DNA of 64,000 nucleotides from Cyanoderma ruficeps (taxonomy: Eukaryota; Chordata; Aves; Passeriformes; Timaliidae): positions 3,303,245-3,367,244 of the forward strand of contig VZDJ01000052.1 of the NCBI GenBank assembly GCA_008694505.1. Direction: 5' to 3'. Shown here piece by piece: positions 14,991-27,000 of this stretch; positions within the stretch are counted from its first letter, which is position 1, and each line of letters begins with the position of its first letter. The position numbers and the translations under genes were made by a program. The notes under the pieces were generated by a model that saw nothing but the letters and a program-made list of their open reading frames with translations, was not told the DNA's origin and made no database searches.

Positions 14991-16313
14991 ACCCCAAAAC
15001 AGATGGAGTCTCTTAAAACTCCTGGAAAGAGGCAAAGGCATGAAGCAAACCCCTGCTTTTTGCAGCACCCAGGGCCAACATGAGGTGGATCCTTTCCCTC
15101 GTGTGTGAGGCCAGATTTGACAGTGCCATGCTAAGGGCTGACACCAGGACTGGACTCAGGGGGGAAAATGGGAGGTGACAGACCTGCTCACGTCTCCAAT
15201 GGCTGAGTGAATATGGAGAAGTAAACGTGCTGCCAGGGAGGAAAAGGGATGGCAGCTGAAGGCCCAGAGCCCAGGGAGCTCAGCTGGGACTGCTGCTTTC
15301 AGGTAAGTGGTTCCCCTGGGCACTTAGGGCTTTCCTCCACGGAATATTCACTTGAGGACAAGTTCAAACCTTTGAGTTGCTTTTCCAAATGACAGTGTCA
15401 GAGTTATCCTCCCAAGCCTTCCACGTTCCAGTGAATTCTTAATTATACCTGAACGGTGAAGTTTCATGAGCAGGACTGAAAAAAATTTCTATACCTCCAT
15501 CCTCTCTTTCCCCTAAGTGGGAAGTTTAGGGCACTTGTGCCACACAGATTAGCCTGGAAAGAAGCCTTTTTGACAGGAACTCATCAGACACTTGGTGAGA
15601 AATGGTGCTGGATGGGATATGAGGTAATTTATCACTCTGCACCCTCCAGTAGTGTCCTGTGGGAGCTGTTGCAGGTTTGATCTACAGCCTGTCTACAAAA
15701 CAGCTATTACTCAGAGTTAGTCACAAGGACTACACAACAGACAGGAAAGTATGTCAGAACATCCCTTCCTGAAGCCTGTAATTTAGAGCTTGGTTTATAC
15801 CTGGAAGCCTCAGAGTTTATATCATTTCTGTTATGAATTCCTTCCCAATGCTATAAATTCTCATCCTCCCCATAAAAATAATATGAGAAAAAAGTAATTC
15901 TTTTGGCACCCCGCAGTCGCCTCCTTGGGGAAGGCACTCTGCAGACTGCAGTGGTGTTGGGTGACTCAGCTGGGCCAGGATTTCGGGGCTCTGCTCCCTG
16001 GACCAAACATGCACTTTACACCACAGAGCCACCTGGTCAAACCAGGAGCACGAAACAATGTCACCTGCCCCCTGCCATGAAGTGTCTAAGCACGTGAGCC
16101 ACGATCCCAACTCATGAATTGCTCTAATCCCTTTCCAGGAGATCCATAAATCTCTGGGACAGCACTTGGATCAGACCTTTCTCCTGCACAGGAGAAATTA
16201 AAGAGAAATGCAAACCCCCCAAGTAAAACAGCCAAATCAGCCTTTGGGAGGGCAGAAGCCCCCAGACATGAGCCCAGGGGTGCTGCAGGATGTGCCATGT
16301 CTGGAATGTGCAT

Positions 16314-16593
16314 GTCACCAGAGCTGACTCCAAATCACTGGATCAAAACAAAGGTACAGTTTGAGAGCAGTCTAATATGCTTAACGACATTAGTGCCAGC
16401 TGTTTAAAATTCTTCAAAAGCAAAATAATAAAAAAAACCTAAAAAAAATTGGAGTCACCAGAGCCGACCCCAAATCACTGGATCAAAACAAAGGTACAGT
16501 TTGAGAGCAGTCTAATATGCTTAATAATTTTACTGCCAGCTGTTTAAAATTCTTCAAAAGCAAAATAATAATAAAAAAAAAAGTAAAAAAAGG
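16314..16593. repeat. Tandem duplication of about 140 bp
   Basis: Two adjacent copies begin GTCACCAGAG at 16314 and 16454, a 140-bp shift. They share nearly all of CAAATCACTGGATCAAAACA and the stretch through to GCAAAATAATA. Differences include GCTGACTCC versus GCCGACCCC and TTAACGACATTAGTG versus TTAATAATTTTACTG. Each copy ends in an A-rich tract. The second boundary is approximate because the A-rich ends differ in length. Confidence 0.9.
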
Positions 16594-19500
16594 GCTCACC
16601 AAAACGGCACCATGTAATTTCTCATCCTGAACAGCAGTTTTAAAAGTTGGTTTCCATAACAACAAGAGCAACGTTTCATTATAATCACATTCACTGGTAA
16701 TTCTTTTGATGTCTTAAAATATAGCAACTTTAACACAACATTTAGTTTTAAAATACCACTGGAATATCTACATTCTAGTAACTTTTCCTTTAAAAAAAAT
16801 ACATAAAAAAGCTTGTTATATGTAATGTGAAATGCTATTAGAAAATATTAAAAATATTTATTCTGAGCTTACTTGAAACATATCAGAACTGTGCAATTTT
16901 ATATGTCATATACACACACATCTCTCAGTCACACAACTGAAACACAGTGAAATGTGACTTAAAAGTTTTAATTTGAAAGAGAAAACGTCTGTATTACTGA
17001 TGGGTTAAAACAGCACTTCAGGAAGAGGAGTGGATAAATCTCAAACCAAAACCAAACAATTTCTGTTTCATAGGACTCAGGACCATTCAAAATTTTCTTT
17101 TATCCAGAGACAGAAAGGAAAAGCAAAATATCCCGTAAAATGAAATTGCTCAAAAACATTAACCCCAGGAATTTTAACTGCCCTCTTAGTACTGCTGCAT
17201 GTTCAAAAGGCTGGTGGCAATGGTTTCAGCAGAACAGTGCACAGAGTGGACCTGCTAAGCCAAAAAGCTGCATCAAACCACACCAAAGACTGCAATGTTT
17301 TGTCTAAATTCTGGAAAAAAAATCTGTTCATCAATGCAAAATTTTCCTGTTTTGTCAAATCAACATTTTCGGGCAGGGAAAGAGAAAGATCAGTGACGTG
17401 GGAAGCATGATGAACACCAGCAGGACCAGGCACCTTGTTCTCCCCCCTTCAAAGTGATGTCAGCTGCCTCTGTGTCAGTGGAATTGGGCTTTTTTTTTCC
17501 CCAAGAAAGTTGCAAAGCAAATTCAGGAGGATTTACTGAGGTGTAGCTGTGGTCCAGGAACTGCTGGCGTGGTTTCTGCACCACACGGGCCCTTATGGCA
17601 ATCATGGGGGATTATCCTGCAGGAGAAGCACCCCGGAGCTTTCCAACTGGGCTGACTCCAGAGCCAGCTAAAAAACACAAAGCAAAGCTGGAAACATTTG
17701 GAGAAGATGGCAGAAATCCCTCCCTCCAAGAAACACAACTCCATTTTTAGTTTTGTAACACCAAGACAGGAGCAGACATGGCACAGGTCCGGGACCAAAG
17801 TCTGCAGCAGGCAGGGCTGCGTGTGACTTACACAGGGTTTTGTCCAATTAAAAATAACAGAACCAAGGGCAGTCAATAAACAGCATTGAAGCTCCAGTGT
17901 CTCACTGGTACCTCTGAGTTTGGGAGCTGGTTTGTGCCTGGGCTGCTGATGCATTTAGGGAGAGATGTGGGAATGATGATTTCTGCACTAGTGCTCCTCA
18001 TCCTCAGCCTCAACAGGGGATGAAGCAAGGGCTGGTGGCAATCCTGATGCCTCTTTCAGTTCTGGCATCACCCCCTTCACAGGAAAATGCATCACAAAAA
18101 TGCACCTTAAACAAGGTATGAACTGACTCTGCTGCCCATCTGAACTTGGTGCAAGCACTCCCCAGGGAAACTGCAGGGACGTGAGACAGCAAGAGGAGCC
18201 TACAGGGGCCTGGGGCTATCCCAAATGGATGCAGAGTTCTCTGCAGCCACATCACAGTCTTCATCAACCTTAATGTGCATCAGCCAGTCATCCTTATCTT
18301 CATAATCTGCAGTCCAGACTGTTATTTTTCCACATTTTTATGTGGGGGTAACACAAGGAAAACAAAACCCCACTCTTCTCAACAAAGGCATGAGAAATTG
18401 CAAGAATTAAACATTTCCCCACCAGCTACCCAAATACTCCAACTCTGAGAACCCACTGCTACACTCCCCAGGAGCTGTGGGTGTCCCACACAGTGCTGAC
18501 ACTGAGACACCCACTGCCACTGTTTTTAGGGCACAGAGTCAGTATTCTACATCCACATGTGACTGGTGCTGGGAACGGGTGGGGCACAACACCCTGTGAG
18601 TGCTCCCAGGGCTGACAGGCACTCAGAAGAAGCCTTTCAACAACTGAGCTGCATGCCACGATCACAGATTTCCTTGTAAGAGCCACAAAAGGGCTGAGGA
18701 GGGATCTTCATGGGCAGAGGAGCCCTGCTGTAGGGTGGGTGGTGTGAAATGCAGTGCCCCACCCTCCCAGTCCCACTCACCCGTTCATTTACCATCATGA
18801 CACCGCGGTACAGGGCACTGCACACGGGGAATGCAGTCTGCTCTCCACCAGCAGCCCCAATTAAAAGAGCTGAGGAGAGGGACAGCCTGTAATTCACAAA
18901 GTCACACTGCAGTGTAAACTGCCTTTGTAGCTCGGATGGAACGTCCCTGGGTGAGGTTCCCCTGGTGCCCTAAACATGCCCATTAACAAATGCAAGTCTG
19001 ATGGAGCATTAACCCAATTAATGATCCCGGTGCATTTTTTCCTCAGTGAAAGATTTTTTCTGGCTGCAGTCTGACTGAGCTTTCTGAAATATTCAAGTCA
19101 ATTCCAGTGTGATAAAATTTTACGCTCAGAAGTAATTGCCTTCATCTGACAGCTCTGACAGCGGGGCACTTGCTCAGGAGGGCAGAGGCTCTTGGGTCAC
19201 TCCACTGTGGTTGGGGTCATCTCCTGCTTTTAATTAAAATGAGGGTTTTGACAGTCTGTTAATTTAGAAGAAACAGTTTGAACAGTATTACTTTTGGCTG
19301 CAATCTGCCACAGTGAAGGAAGCTGCTTTATATACAGCAGGTGCTTGGAGACAGAGTCAACATTTCTGTTTCCGAGCGTGTGGGGCCAGCTCGAGGAGCT
19401 CCTGGTGCTCTGCAAGCCGTGGCAGAGGGCTGTGAATTACCTTCCCACTCCATAAATCATCAGGCAGAGGCAGAGAGCAGGAGAAGATGCTGGTGAGTGC

Positions 19501-19932
19501 TGAGTGCCTCAGTCCTCAGCACCGTAGATCGACGGGGCTCATTGCCCACGAGCCCTGTCCAGGGTTGGCACAGTCCCTGCAATCCCAGCCCTGCGAATTT
19601 GGGACCAACACCCCGAGGAAGGGCAGAGTGATGTCTACAGGGCACTGCTCCTGTTGGCAGGGAAGGCATTATCAAGGTACAGCAACAGAAATCATCCTGC
19701 AGCCAGCAATGTGCCTTAAAATGCCTCAGTCCTACAGCCTTGAAACAGCCAGAAAGTTTCAAGGTTCTTCCTAACACACTAAAATTGTGCATTCCTGGCC
19801 ACACACATGTAAGGGGCACTTTTTAATCTGACTGATGTCTGTGACTACTTTGGATTTCTTCATCCTCTCCTGAAAGCTCACTCCTTGTTTTCAGGGAATC
19901 CAGGAACTTGTATTGGCAATAAAAACATAATT

Positions 19933-19965
19933 TAATAAATAAAATAAATAAATAAATAAATAATT
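19933..19965. repeat. TAAA microsatellite
   Basis: About seven tetranucleotide units of TAAA with slight irregularity at the left end. Simple sequence, intronic. Confidence 0.9.
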
Positions 19966-21360
19966 TAATCTGCATTGTAAATTGCAGCATTTTTTCTTCC
20001 AAGGAAAAACATTAGTTTTCCTTTTCAAGGATACTATCAAATGGGAAATGCAGCCATAGGAATGTCCTAAGGAAACAGGACTGACTCCCACTGAGTGGTT
20101 TTCATCTGCAAACAGAGACATGAAGCAAAAAGGGCTCCTGTGCAGAAATCTAATGTTTAGGTCAAATTTACAAGGCAGGCGAGACGAAAGACACGAGGAG
20201 CTTCGTCAGTTGATGTTTTAATTATTTCCCGTTGTAAAAGAGAAGTGCAAATCAAACACCTTCTTGATGGGAACAAAGTGAGGCAGGAGATTTCAGAGGA
20301 TGCTCTGCAGCAGAGGTGAAGCCCAGCCCAGCACGACAATCCCTGGTGTGCAAGAAACTGCTCAAACATTCCTAGACTAATCTCGATTTGACTCGATTTG
20401 CTGGGCTGTGTCGCCACCAAGTGCACTCAGTCCTCGGCGGCAGATTGGTCCTGACACGCTTAATAAATGACTCTGCCTGACACAGAGTGGCTCCCTCCCT
20501 CCTCCAACCCTCCAGACAGCACAGGGAGGCCAGGGGGGAGGAGGAGGGCTGCAGTCAGATGCTGCTGATAAGGGAGAAATGGGGCTGCTTCCCCCAGCCT
20601 GCGGTGTGGGATGGCAGCCAGACCACAGCTCCTGCTCCAGAGCGTTTTCCCAGGGTGGATCATTAGAACTGCTGTGTTTAAAGCAGATTTCGACACCTAT
20701 ATATCCCACACTCCTGGAAAGTGCTGCTTCACAGGGAAGCATAAGCCTGAGCAATAAGGAGCTTCACTTGCACTATGCTCAGTGAGAATCATTAACTGCA
20801 AACTAGGACACCGATACCAATTACTGTTCTGCTCAGACTACAAAACTGTAAAATTCACAATCTTATGCTATCCTTTTAACTGTGTGATCCTGACGGCTAA
20901 ATGCCTGTTGGATCTGAGCAATTAAAAAGCAGAAAAGCTAACCCTAAATACTTCTTTCATTCATTTCCCTCTCTCCAAAGATCTGTATCTGAAATGCCCT
21001 TTTTTTCCTGGCCCACACAGTTCCTCCCACAGACAACAGAAAAGGCATTTAAAAGTCTCTGCAGGTAAGTCAGTGTTGTTCCCTGGTAATACACGGTGCT
21101 TGTCTGGTGTAATTGGATCCTGCATGAAGGGGAAGACCAGAAACAAAGCTCACCAAAGCACTTTCAAATTCCTAGAGAGCCACCAAAGCCCAGATCTAAT
21201 CATGTCAGAGCAGGAGATACAAAAAAAGTACATTTATACCTGGAGCTTTGGCTCCACAGGTAAGTGAGCTGCTTGGCAACATTTTTTCCCCTCTGATCCT
21301 ATGACTCTATTGAACTAAACTCCGCTGGGATTGAATAAAGGTGGCTGTTTGGTTATAAAT

Positions 21361-21410
21361 ACAGAATCACAGAATGGTTTGGATTGGAAGGGACATTGAA
21401 GATTTCTATT
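21361..21410 (-). mobile_element. CR1 LINE 3'-end fragment, very short
   Basis: The plus strand reads CAGAATCACAGAATGGTTTG followed by GATTGGAAGGGACATTGAAG, the reverse complement of the CR1 tail. Similarity fades after about 50 bases, so this is either a very short truncated insertion or the readable end of an older copy. Confidence 0.8.
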
Positions 21411-23872
21411 ATATGGAACATGGTTTAATGGGACTGTAACCTGCCTGGTTTCTGTTCTGGACTGCAAGAGCTCAAACCAAGTTCATCAGCAGACCTAGGG
21501 ACGTGTCTGTCTATCACTGAGATGTGCAGAATGTGCAGTGACTGCACGACTACTGTCACTGCATGGATGGATGAAATGGAAGGAGGAAGCACTGCCCTAG
21601 TGCTGATGTGGACTGCAGATTCTGCAGGAACAATTTTATGTGGAAATCCCCTCCACGGACCTGTTACTACGTGGACTAAAGCATCAGCCTTGAGCAAAAG
21701 CCATCAGGATGCCTCAGCAGATCCCTCCTTCAGCTGTCAGGGTCCGCCTTTGACACGCATGGATACGAACTCCCAGAGATTCCCTGCTGCCACCTAGTGC
21801 TTCCCACGGCCGACCGCCAACCAAACGGGCAGAGAACTTTCCAACTCAGCTTCTGATCTGAGGGACTCCAGCAGCACCACTGGAGGCTCGGCCAAGCCAG
21901 GGAAACAAGGCATCCCCCAGCATATGTTACTGCAGTTTGGCTTTCTCAGCTGAGCCAAGCAGGTGCTCGCTGGATTGTGCGACTGATCTTTGTAAAACAC
22001 ACCCAGCCTTTCCAAACATTTACTGGGGAAAGCATTTACTGCTTACACCCCACTGTTTATCTTCCATGCTTTGCCCTGGGGGCCATGGCCGTGGAATAGG
22101 TTCCAGGAGGACCACAAAGCATCACCTCCACCTACCCAGTCCTGCGCAGGCCCAAGCTCTGCTCCTGGCCCCAGGGAGAGTATGGTCAGTACAGGGAAGT
22201 CTCTGGAGTAAAAAGCTGGGCTGAACAAGTGAGAAGGAGCGACAAACAACAACAGCCACATGGAGACAGTGCTGGAGCCCTCCACTCCCAGGCAGCAAGC
22301 TGGGAGTGTAGCTCATTTTCCAGCACAGGCAAGCTAGCCAGAGAGTTACTGGAACAGTGTCCTACAGATTTATCTTCAGGGACCAACTTCCATGTTAAAA
22401 AAAGAACCTGATTATGAGTGTCCTTGGTCAGGATCTAATTCCTGGCTTCTTTCAGGTTGGAAAGTGCTACCTGGACAGTACTCCCAGTCTGGTATTCCCA
22501 GAGGAGACCAGATTCAATTTCTGAAATGCTGGCACGAGAGTTTGGCCGTTTAATGTGTAGACCTATAGGTTAATGTGAGTTTTGAGCTCTAAAGGAGGCT
22601 GCTGTGCTTCAGCAGCTGCAGACTGTGAGCTCCAAGCTTACTTTCAATCTTTAGTGTATTGGAAAGTTCTGCTCACCCACATAAGCTCTCAGTTACAGGA
22701 CTAAAGCTTACCCTTGCAAGATTCCTCCAACACCAATATTACATAAAATCTCACTGCTGATGCATTTAAGAACATTCTTTTACTAATCATTTTGGAGACA
22801 ACTTTTACCCACAGAAGTCTTTAACCTATATTGATCTGTATTATGGTCTACAATTGCTGCAGGCCCAGGTAAAGTAACTCCTCTGTCATGTTAGTGAACC
22901 AACTCAAGCCAACACCAATGTTGTATGGGCAAAGCTTGCCAAGATGATAAAGGATTTCCGAAGAACTTCCTTGGATCCCCTCCCTGCAGACAGCAAACTC
23001 CAACCGTCCCTCAGGGAAGCACCCAGGGAGCTCAGAGGGGCTGTGCAGGTATAGGTGTGAGCCTGACTCCAAGTGCCTGCGGGAGCAAAGTATTGGCAGC
23101 ACAAGTCTTTTGGGAACGTCAGGGACCTTTCAAATGAGAGACATAGCCAGCAGGCAACCCAGTGTCACCCCTCCAAGGCAGAGGGGCAGAATGATGGGCT
23201 AAAGGCTTTAGTGCAGTGCTGAACTTGACTTCACAGTCCAAAGTGGAGCAAAGTGGAGTCCTGCACCCACTGTCAGCTACAGCGACCACCTCTGAAAGCC
23301 ACATTCCTGCAGGCATTGCTCCTGCTTGATTTGAACACATTTAAAGGACAGTAATAGGATGGAATGTGAAAAACTTTTTTTGCCACTCACAGTATTTACT
23401 CTGTGTTCTAGGAGAGGGTTTTTTTACTGGCAACCTCAGTGTTTCTCTAGGATGGCCAGGTCCTGCTCATAAACCCTGGTGTTGGTGTCCGCAGTCCAGC
23501 TGCAGACAGACTCCAAATGTACCTGGCTGAACCTGCGAGGTTGTCATGAAGGACCAATATCTTGGTCAGAAAAGGTTTGCAAATTATTCATTTTCTGGCA
23601 CATTAGTTGAACTGAAAAACTGAGGAATATCCTGTCTTTTGAGTCTGTCTGAAATGATAATGATGCTGGTTTTGATTCTCCAAATGAGGCTCTAGAAAAA
23701 CAATGTCGAAATCAGGCTGGATGAAATGTTTCAACAGCATGCAAGACAACTATGTGAAAATGAAAGAGCTGCTGATCAGGAGCTCTGTTCTTCAGAAAGC
23801 TAGAAACTCCAAACTATAAAGAAGAACTGAGAATGTATCAGTGAAAGGGTCACGGGGAGAGGCATTTCCTTT

Positions 23873-24070
23873 ACAATGGAATGGAACAGCATGGAATGGA
23901 AGGGAATGGAATAAACTGTTCCAGCTGGAAGGGAGCTACAACAATCTCTCAGTCCAACCACCTGACCAATTCAGGGCTGACCAATTTAAATCCTGTTATT
24001 GAGGGCACTGTCCAGATCACTTTTAAACACTGACTCTATTGTTGAAATCAACTTCGTATGCAGCAAAAGT
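23873..24070 (-). mobile_element. CR1 LINE fragment, older subfamily
   Basis: The plus strand carries CCAGCTGGAAGGGAGCTACA, CAGTCCAACCACCTGACCAA and TTCAGGGCTGACCAATTTAA, then a stretch matching the CR1 TTATTGAGGGCACTGTCCAG block and TTTTAAACACTGACTC. This is the reverse complement of a CR1 3' region of the kind that carries the ACAATGATC-type head. A short GGAAT-rich stretch adjoins its outer end. Confidence 0.8.
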
Positions 24071-27000
24071 GTTCTTCTAAAGGACTTAGATAAAACCTAC
24101 AATTTTCTGAAATCAGACAATCAGAAATAAACCCACAAGTTTCCTCTGCACAATGCAGAACATATGAGAACATATTAACCTAGTGATAAAATTCTAAAAA
24201 ACTTCTGCGCTGTGTACTTCTTGCACTGATTCATACAGTGGCTCATTTCTATTTGTAAAGTGATTGAATTCCTGCAAGACCACACAAAATTGTCAATTGG
24301 CTCTTCTCACACCAAGTTAGACATGGACACTAGATGGCACATTTGTATCATATCTGCATGGGGGGAACAGAGGTAACTGAAGTAGCACTGTCACTTACAG
24401 TAAAACAAACGGCACTCAAGGGTGAAATGTGATCCCTTTGAAAGAAAAGCTTCCACTTAAAATGTATGGCAGTGTTTTCTTCCAGGAGCACGTAGCAGCA
24501 AACGCATTCCTGTTCAGTGATCAAAATAAACTGAAAGTGAGATGGTCTTACAGGACAATTGCAAATCTGACAATAATCACTTGCAGATGAAAATAATCAC
24601 AGAAGAGCTCTGGCTGGAAGGGCCTCCTGCCTCCAGAGCAGGGCTAACATTGAAATCCCATCAGGCTAAAGAGTGTTGCCCTAAGTTTTCTTGTTTTTCA
24701 GTGCTTGTAACTTTGTACTGCAGATTCCCAGGCAGCTTCATGTAAACAATGTGTATTTTTAGAATGTTTACATATTTCTCCTCTGGGAGAGAAATGTGAT
24801 TGATGGTGATGTTCACCATCCAGGTTAAAGAGGTGGCGGCCTGTGTAGCCAATCTCTTGACCTTTGTACAAATGTATATAAATGGAGTCAGATTTTGAAT
24901 AAAGCAGAAGTTTCCCCTGAACTCTGCTGTGCCTGCTTCGTCCTTTGTGTGTCGGAAACTGCGATAAAAGAGCATTGTCCATCAAAATTTGGCCTCCCCT
25001 TTCCAAAGGCTGAGATCCCACAGTCCCCTCTGGCTGCTGTCCTGCTGCTCAACCACGTTTGGTGGTAAAACATACTCCTTCCCCCCAGGATGTGCTGTGC
25101 TGCAAGCTGCTGGCTCCTGCCCCTTCTGGAGACAGCCCCTGCACCCTCTCCCAGCTGAGCAAGCAGCAGACCGAAGGTGCCATTGCAAAACGTGGAATGA
25201 AGAACAAAGTGTGACTTTTCATGATGTGGTTACAAGGAAGGCCCACGAGATGTCAGCAGCCTTCCAGGTCCTGTCCTGGCAGGAGCTGTCAAGGAGAAGT
25301 AAAAATTTGGGAGGGTGAGGAAGAGAGGACAACACAGCTTTGTCCAGCTCCCATGACTCTGAACAGTTCTTTATTTCTAAATGCCCCTTTTCCTGGTGAG
25401 GCATTCCCCCTGTGCAATTCCACATGGGGAAGAGAGGGATGGGGGTTTTCTAACAAAACCTGGATATTTCTGACTGTTCAAGCACAGACAAGGACCCTCA
25501 TTCATCTCCTCTCTGAGGTCTTTGACCACTCAGCATCACTGTGCACAGTATCCTACATCTAAGAAAGGATGCAGGTAAATGTAGGGAAAAAATGTCCCTT
25601 TAAACAAGGCATGAATGTCATTGTTGAGAAAATTTTAAGAGGCCAAACAGGATGGGGAAGAGAAATACTTGCTTATTCTCTTCTGTCTTCCTGCAGAGTA
25701 AACAAAAGCTTTGATTTTCATGTCAGAGCTATTGAAAGGGCCACAACCAATAACTCATTTTCTGATTCTTTTTTTCCTCTTAGTAGGAGAGAGGCTGAAA
25801 TGCATCAGTAGAAACTTTGAAAAGTTTTAAAAATTAAAGCTGACTCACCAGGATTGGGGTCAAGGATTGAGACAAAAGTGAGAAAAGCTGATTTTTTAAG
25901 ACAAAAACATATAGGTTAGACCACTGAGATACGAGGATGAAAGACTGGGAGAGGAGCTGGCAACCCTGTCATCTGTTCCCTACAAAAATTCTCTGCTCTG
26001 TAAAATCCTTGTGCTGCAGGATGCCATGAACTGCCATGGGTTAATGGCACAGTCCATGTGCATCCCAAATTAACGTGCACCTCAGCTCAGACGTGGGGCA
26101 TCCAGGGGCACTTTGGTGAAGGGATGGAAAGGACAATGCTTCCTCTCCCCTGAAGGCAGCCCAGCCCCCAGGGCACTGAAGAGGCTCCTGCCGTTCTCCT
26201 GACAATGCAGCATCCATGTGAAGCTGAGGAGCTCGCTCTGCCTCTGCTGAACACTGACCCCTCTGCATCACCCCTCTGAGCTAATGCTCAGGGCACGGCA
26301 GACACCACAGAGCAGCCAGAGCCCTCAGCCCCTTACACCTGCGTTTCAAGGGAAGGAAATGAGGGAGAAAATACAGGAAAAGGGAAATTTCTCCACATCA
26401 GGATAGCTGGATTTACTGCAGAAGGTCGTGGGGAGGTCCCAGCAGGTAGGATTCAATTTTCTTGAAGTCTCTACATATTTAGCCACCCAAACACTGACAG
26501 CTGCCTCCCTCCTTTCTCAAGGACAAACTCAGCACTGTGCCACTCTCAAGCTGGGAACCCTGACCTTGCTGAAGGTGTGGATGGATGAAACTACCCAAAG
26601 CACCAACACAAACACAGCAATGGAGGCTTGATGCATGAAGCAGCACAGACAATTAAAGAATAACCCCAGTATGGTATTTTTGCAGGAACAAATGGCATTT
26701 TTCCCTCCAGTAACTTGACAGAAGTGAGGATGCTCAGCTGTTCCCTGCACTAGGAAACATGGGAAGGGATTTTAACAAGTCTTCAGTGCCTCCCTGCTCC
26801 CAGTGACAGCAGCAGGCATTCAAGAATGTTAATGCAACATCTTTACAAAGTCAGTGATGATCTCTTCTGGCAAAAAAAAACCCCAGAATAAAGGTTCTGG
26901 TGTCTGTTTTCCTGGTATTTTGAGTGGAGTGGAGATGCATTTGCTTAGTTATTGACTCTGAAGCTTTCCAAAAAGCAAAGGGGGTTAACAAACTGGAGCT

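Noticed and set aside
23883..23912. GGAAT-rich stretch suggesting satellite DNA
   Set aside because: Only a few irregular units at the edge of a CR1 fragment, not an array.
24802..24820. Perfect 8-bp inverted repeat GATGGTGA/TCACCATC with a 3-base loop
   Set aside because: Such short hairpins are expected by chance in 64 kb, and no flanking pairing extends it.
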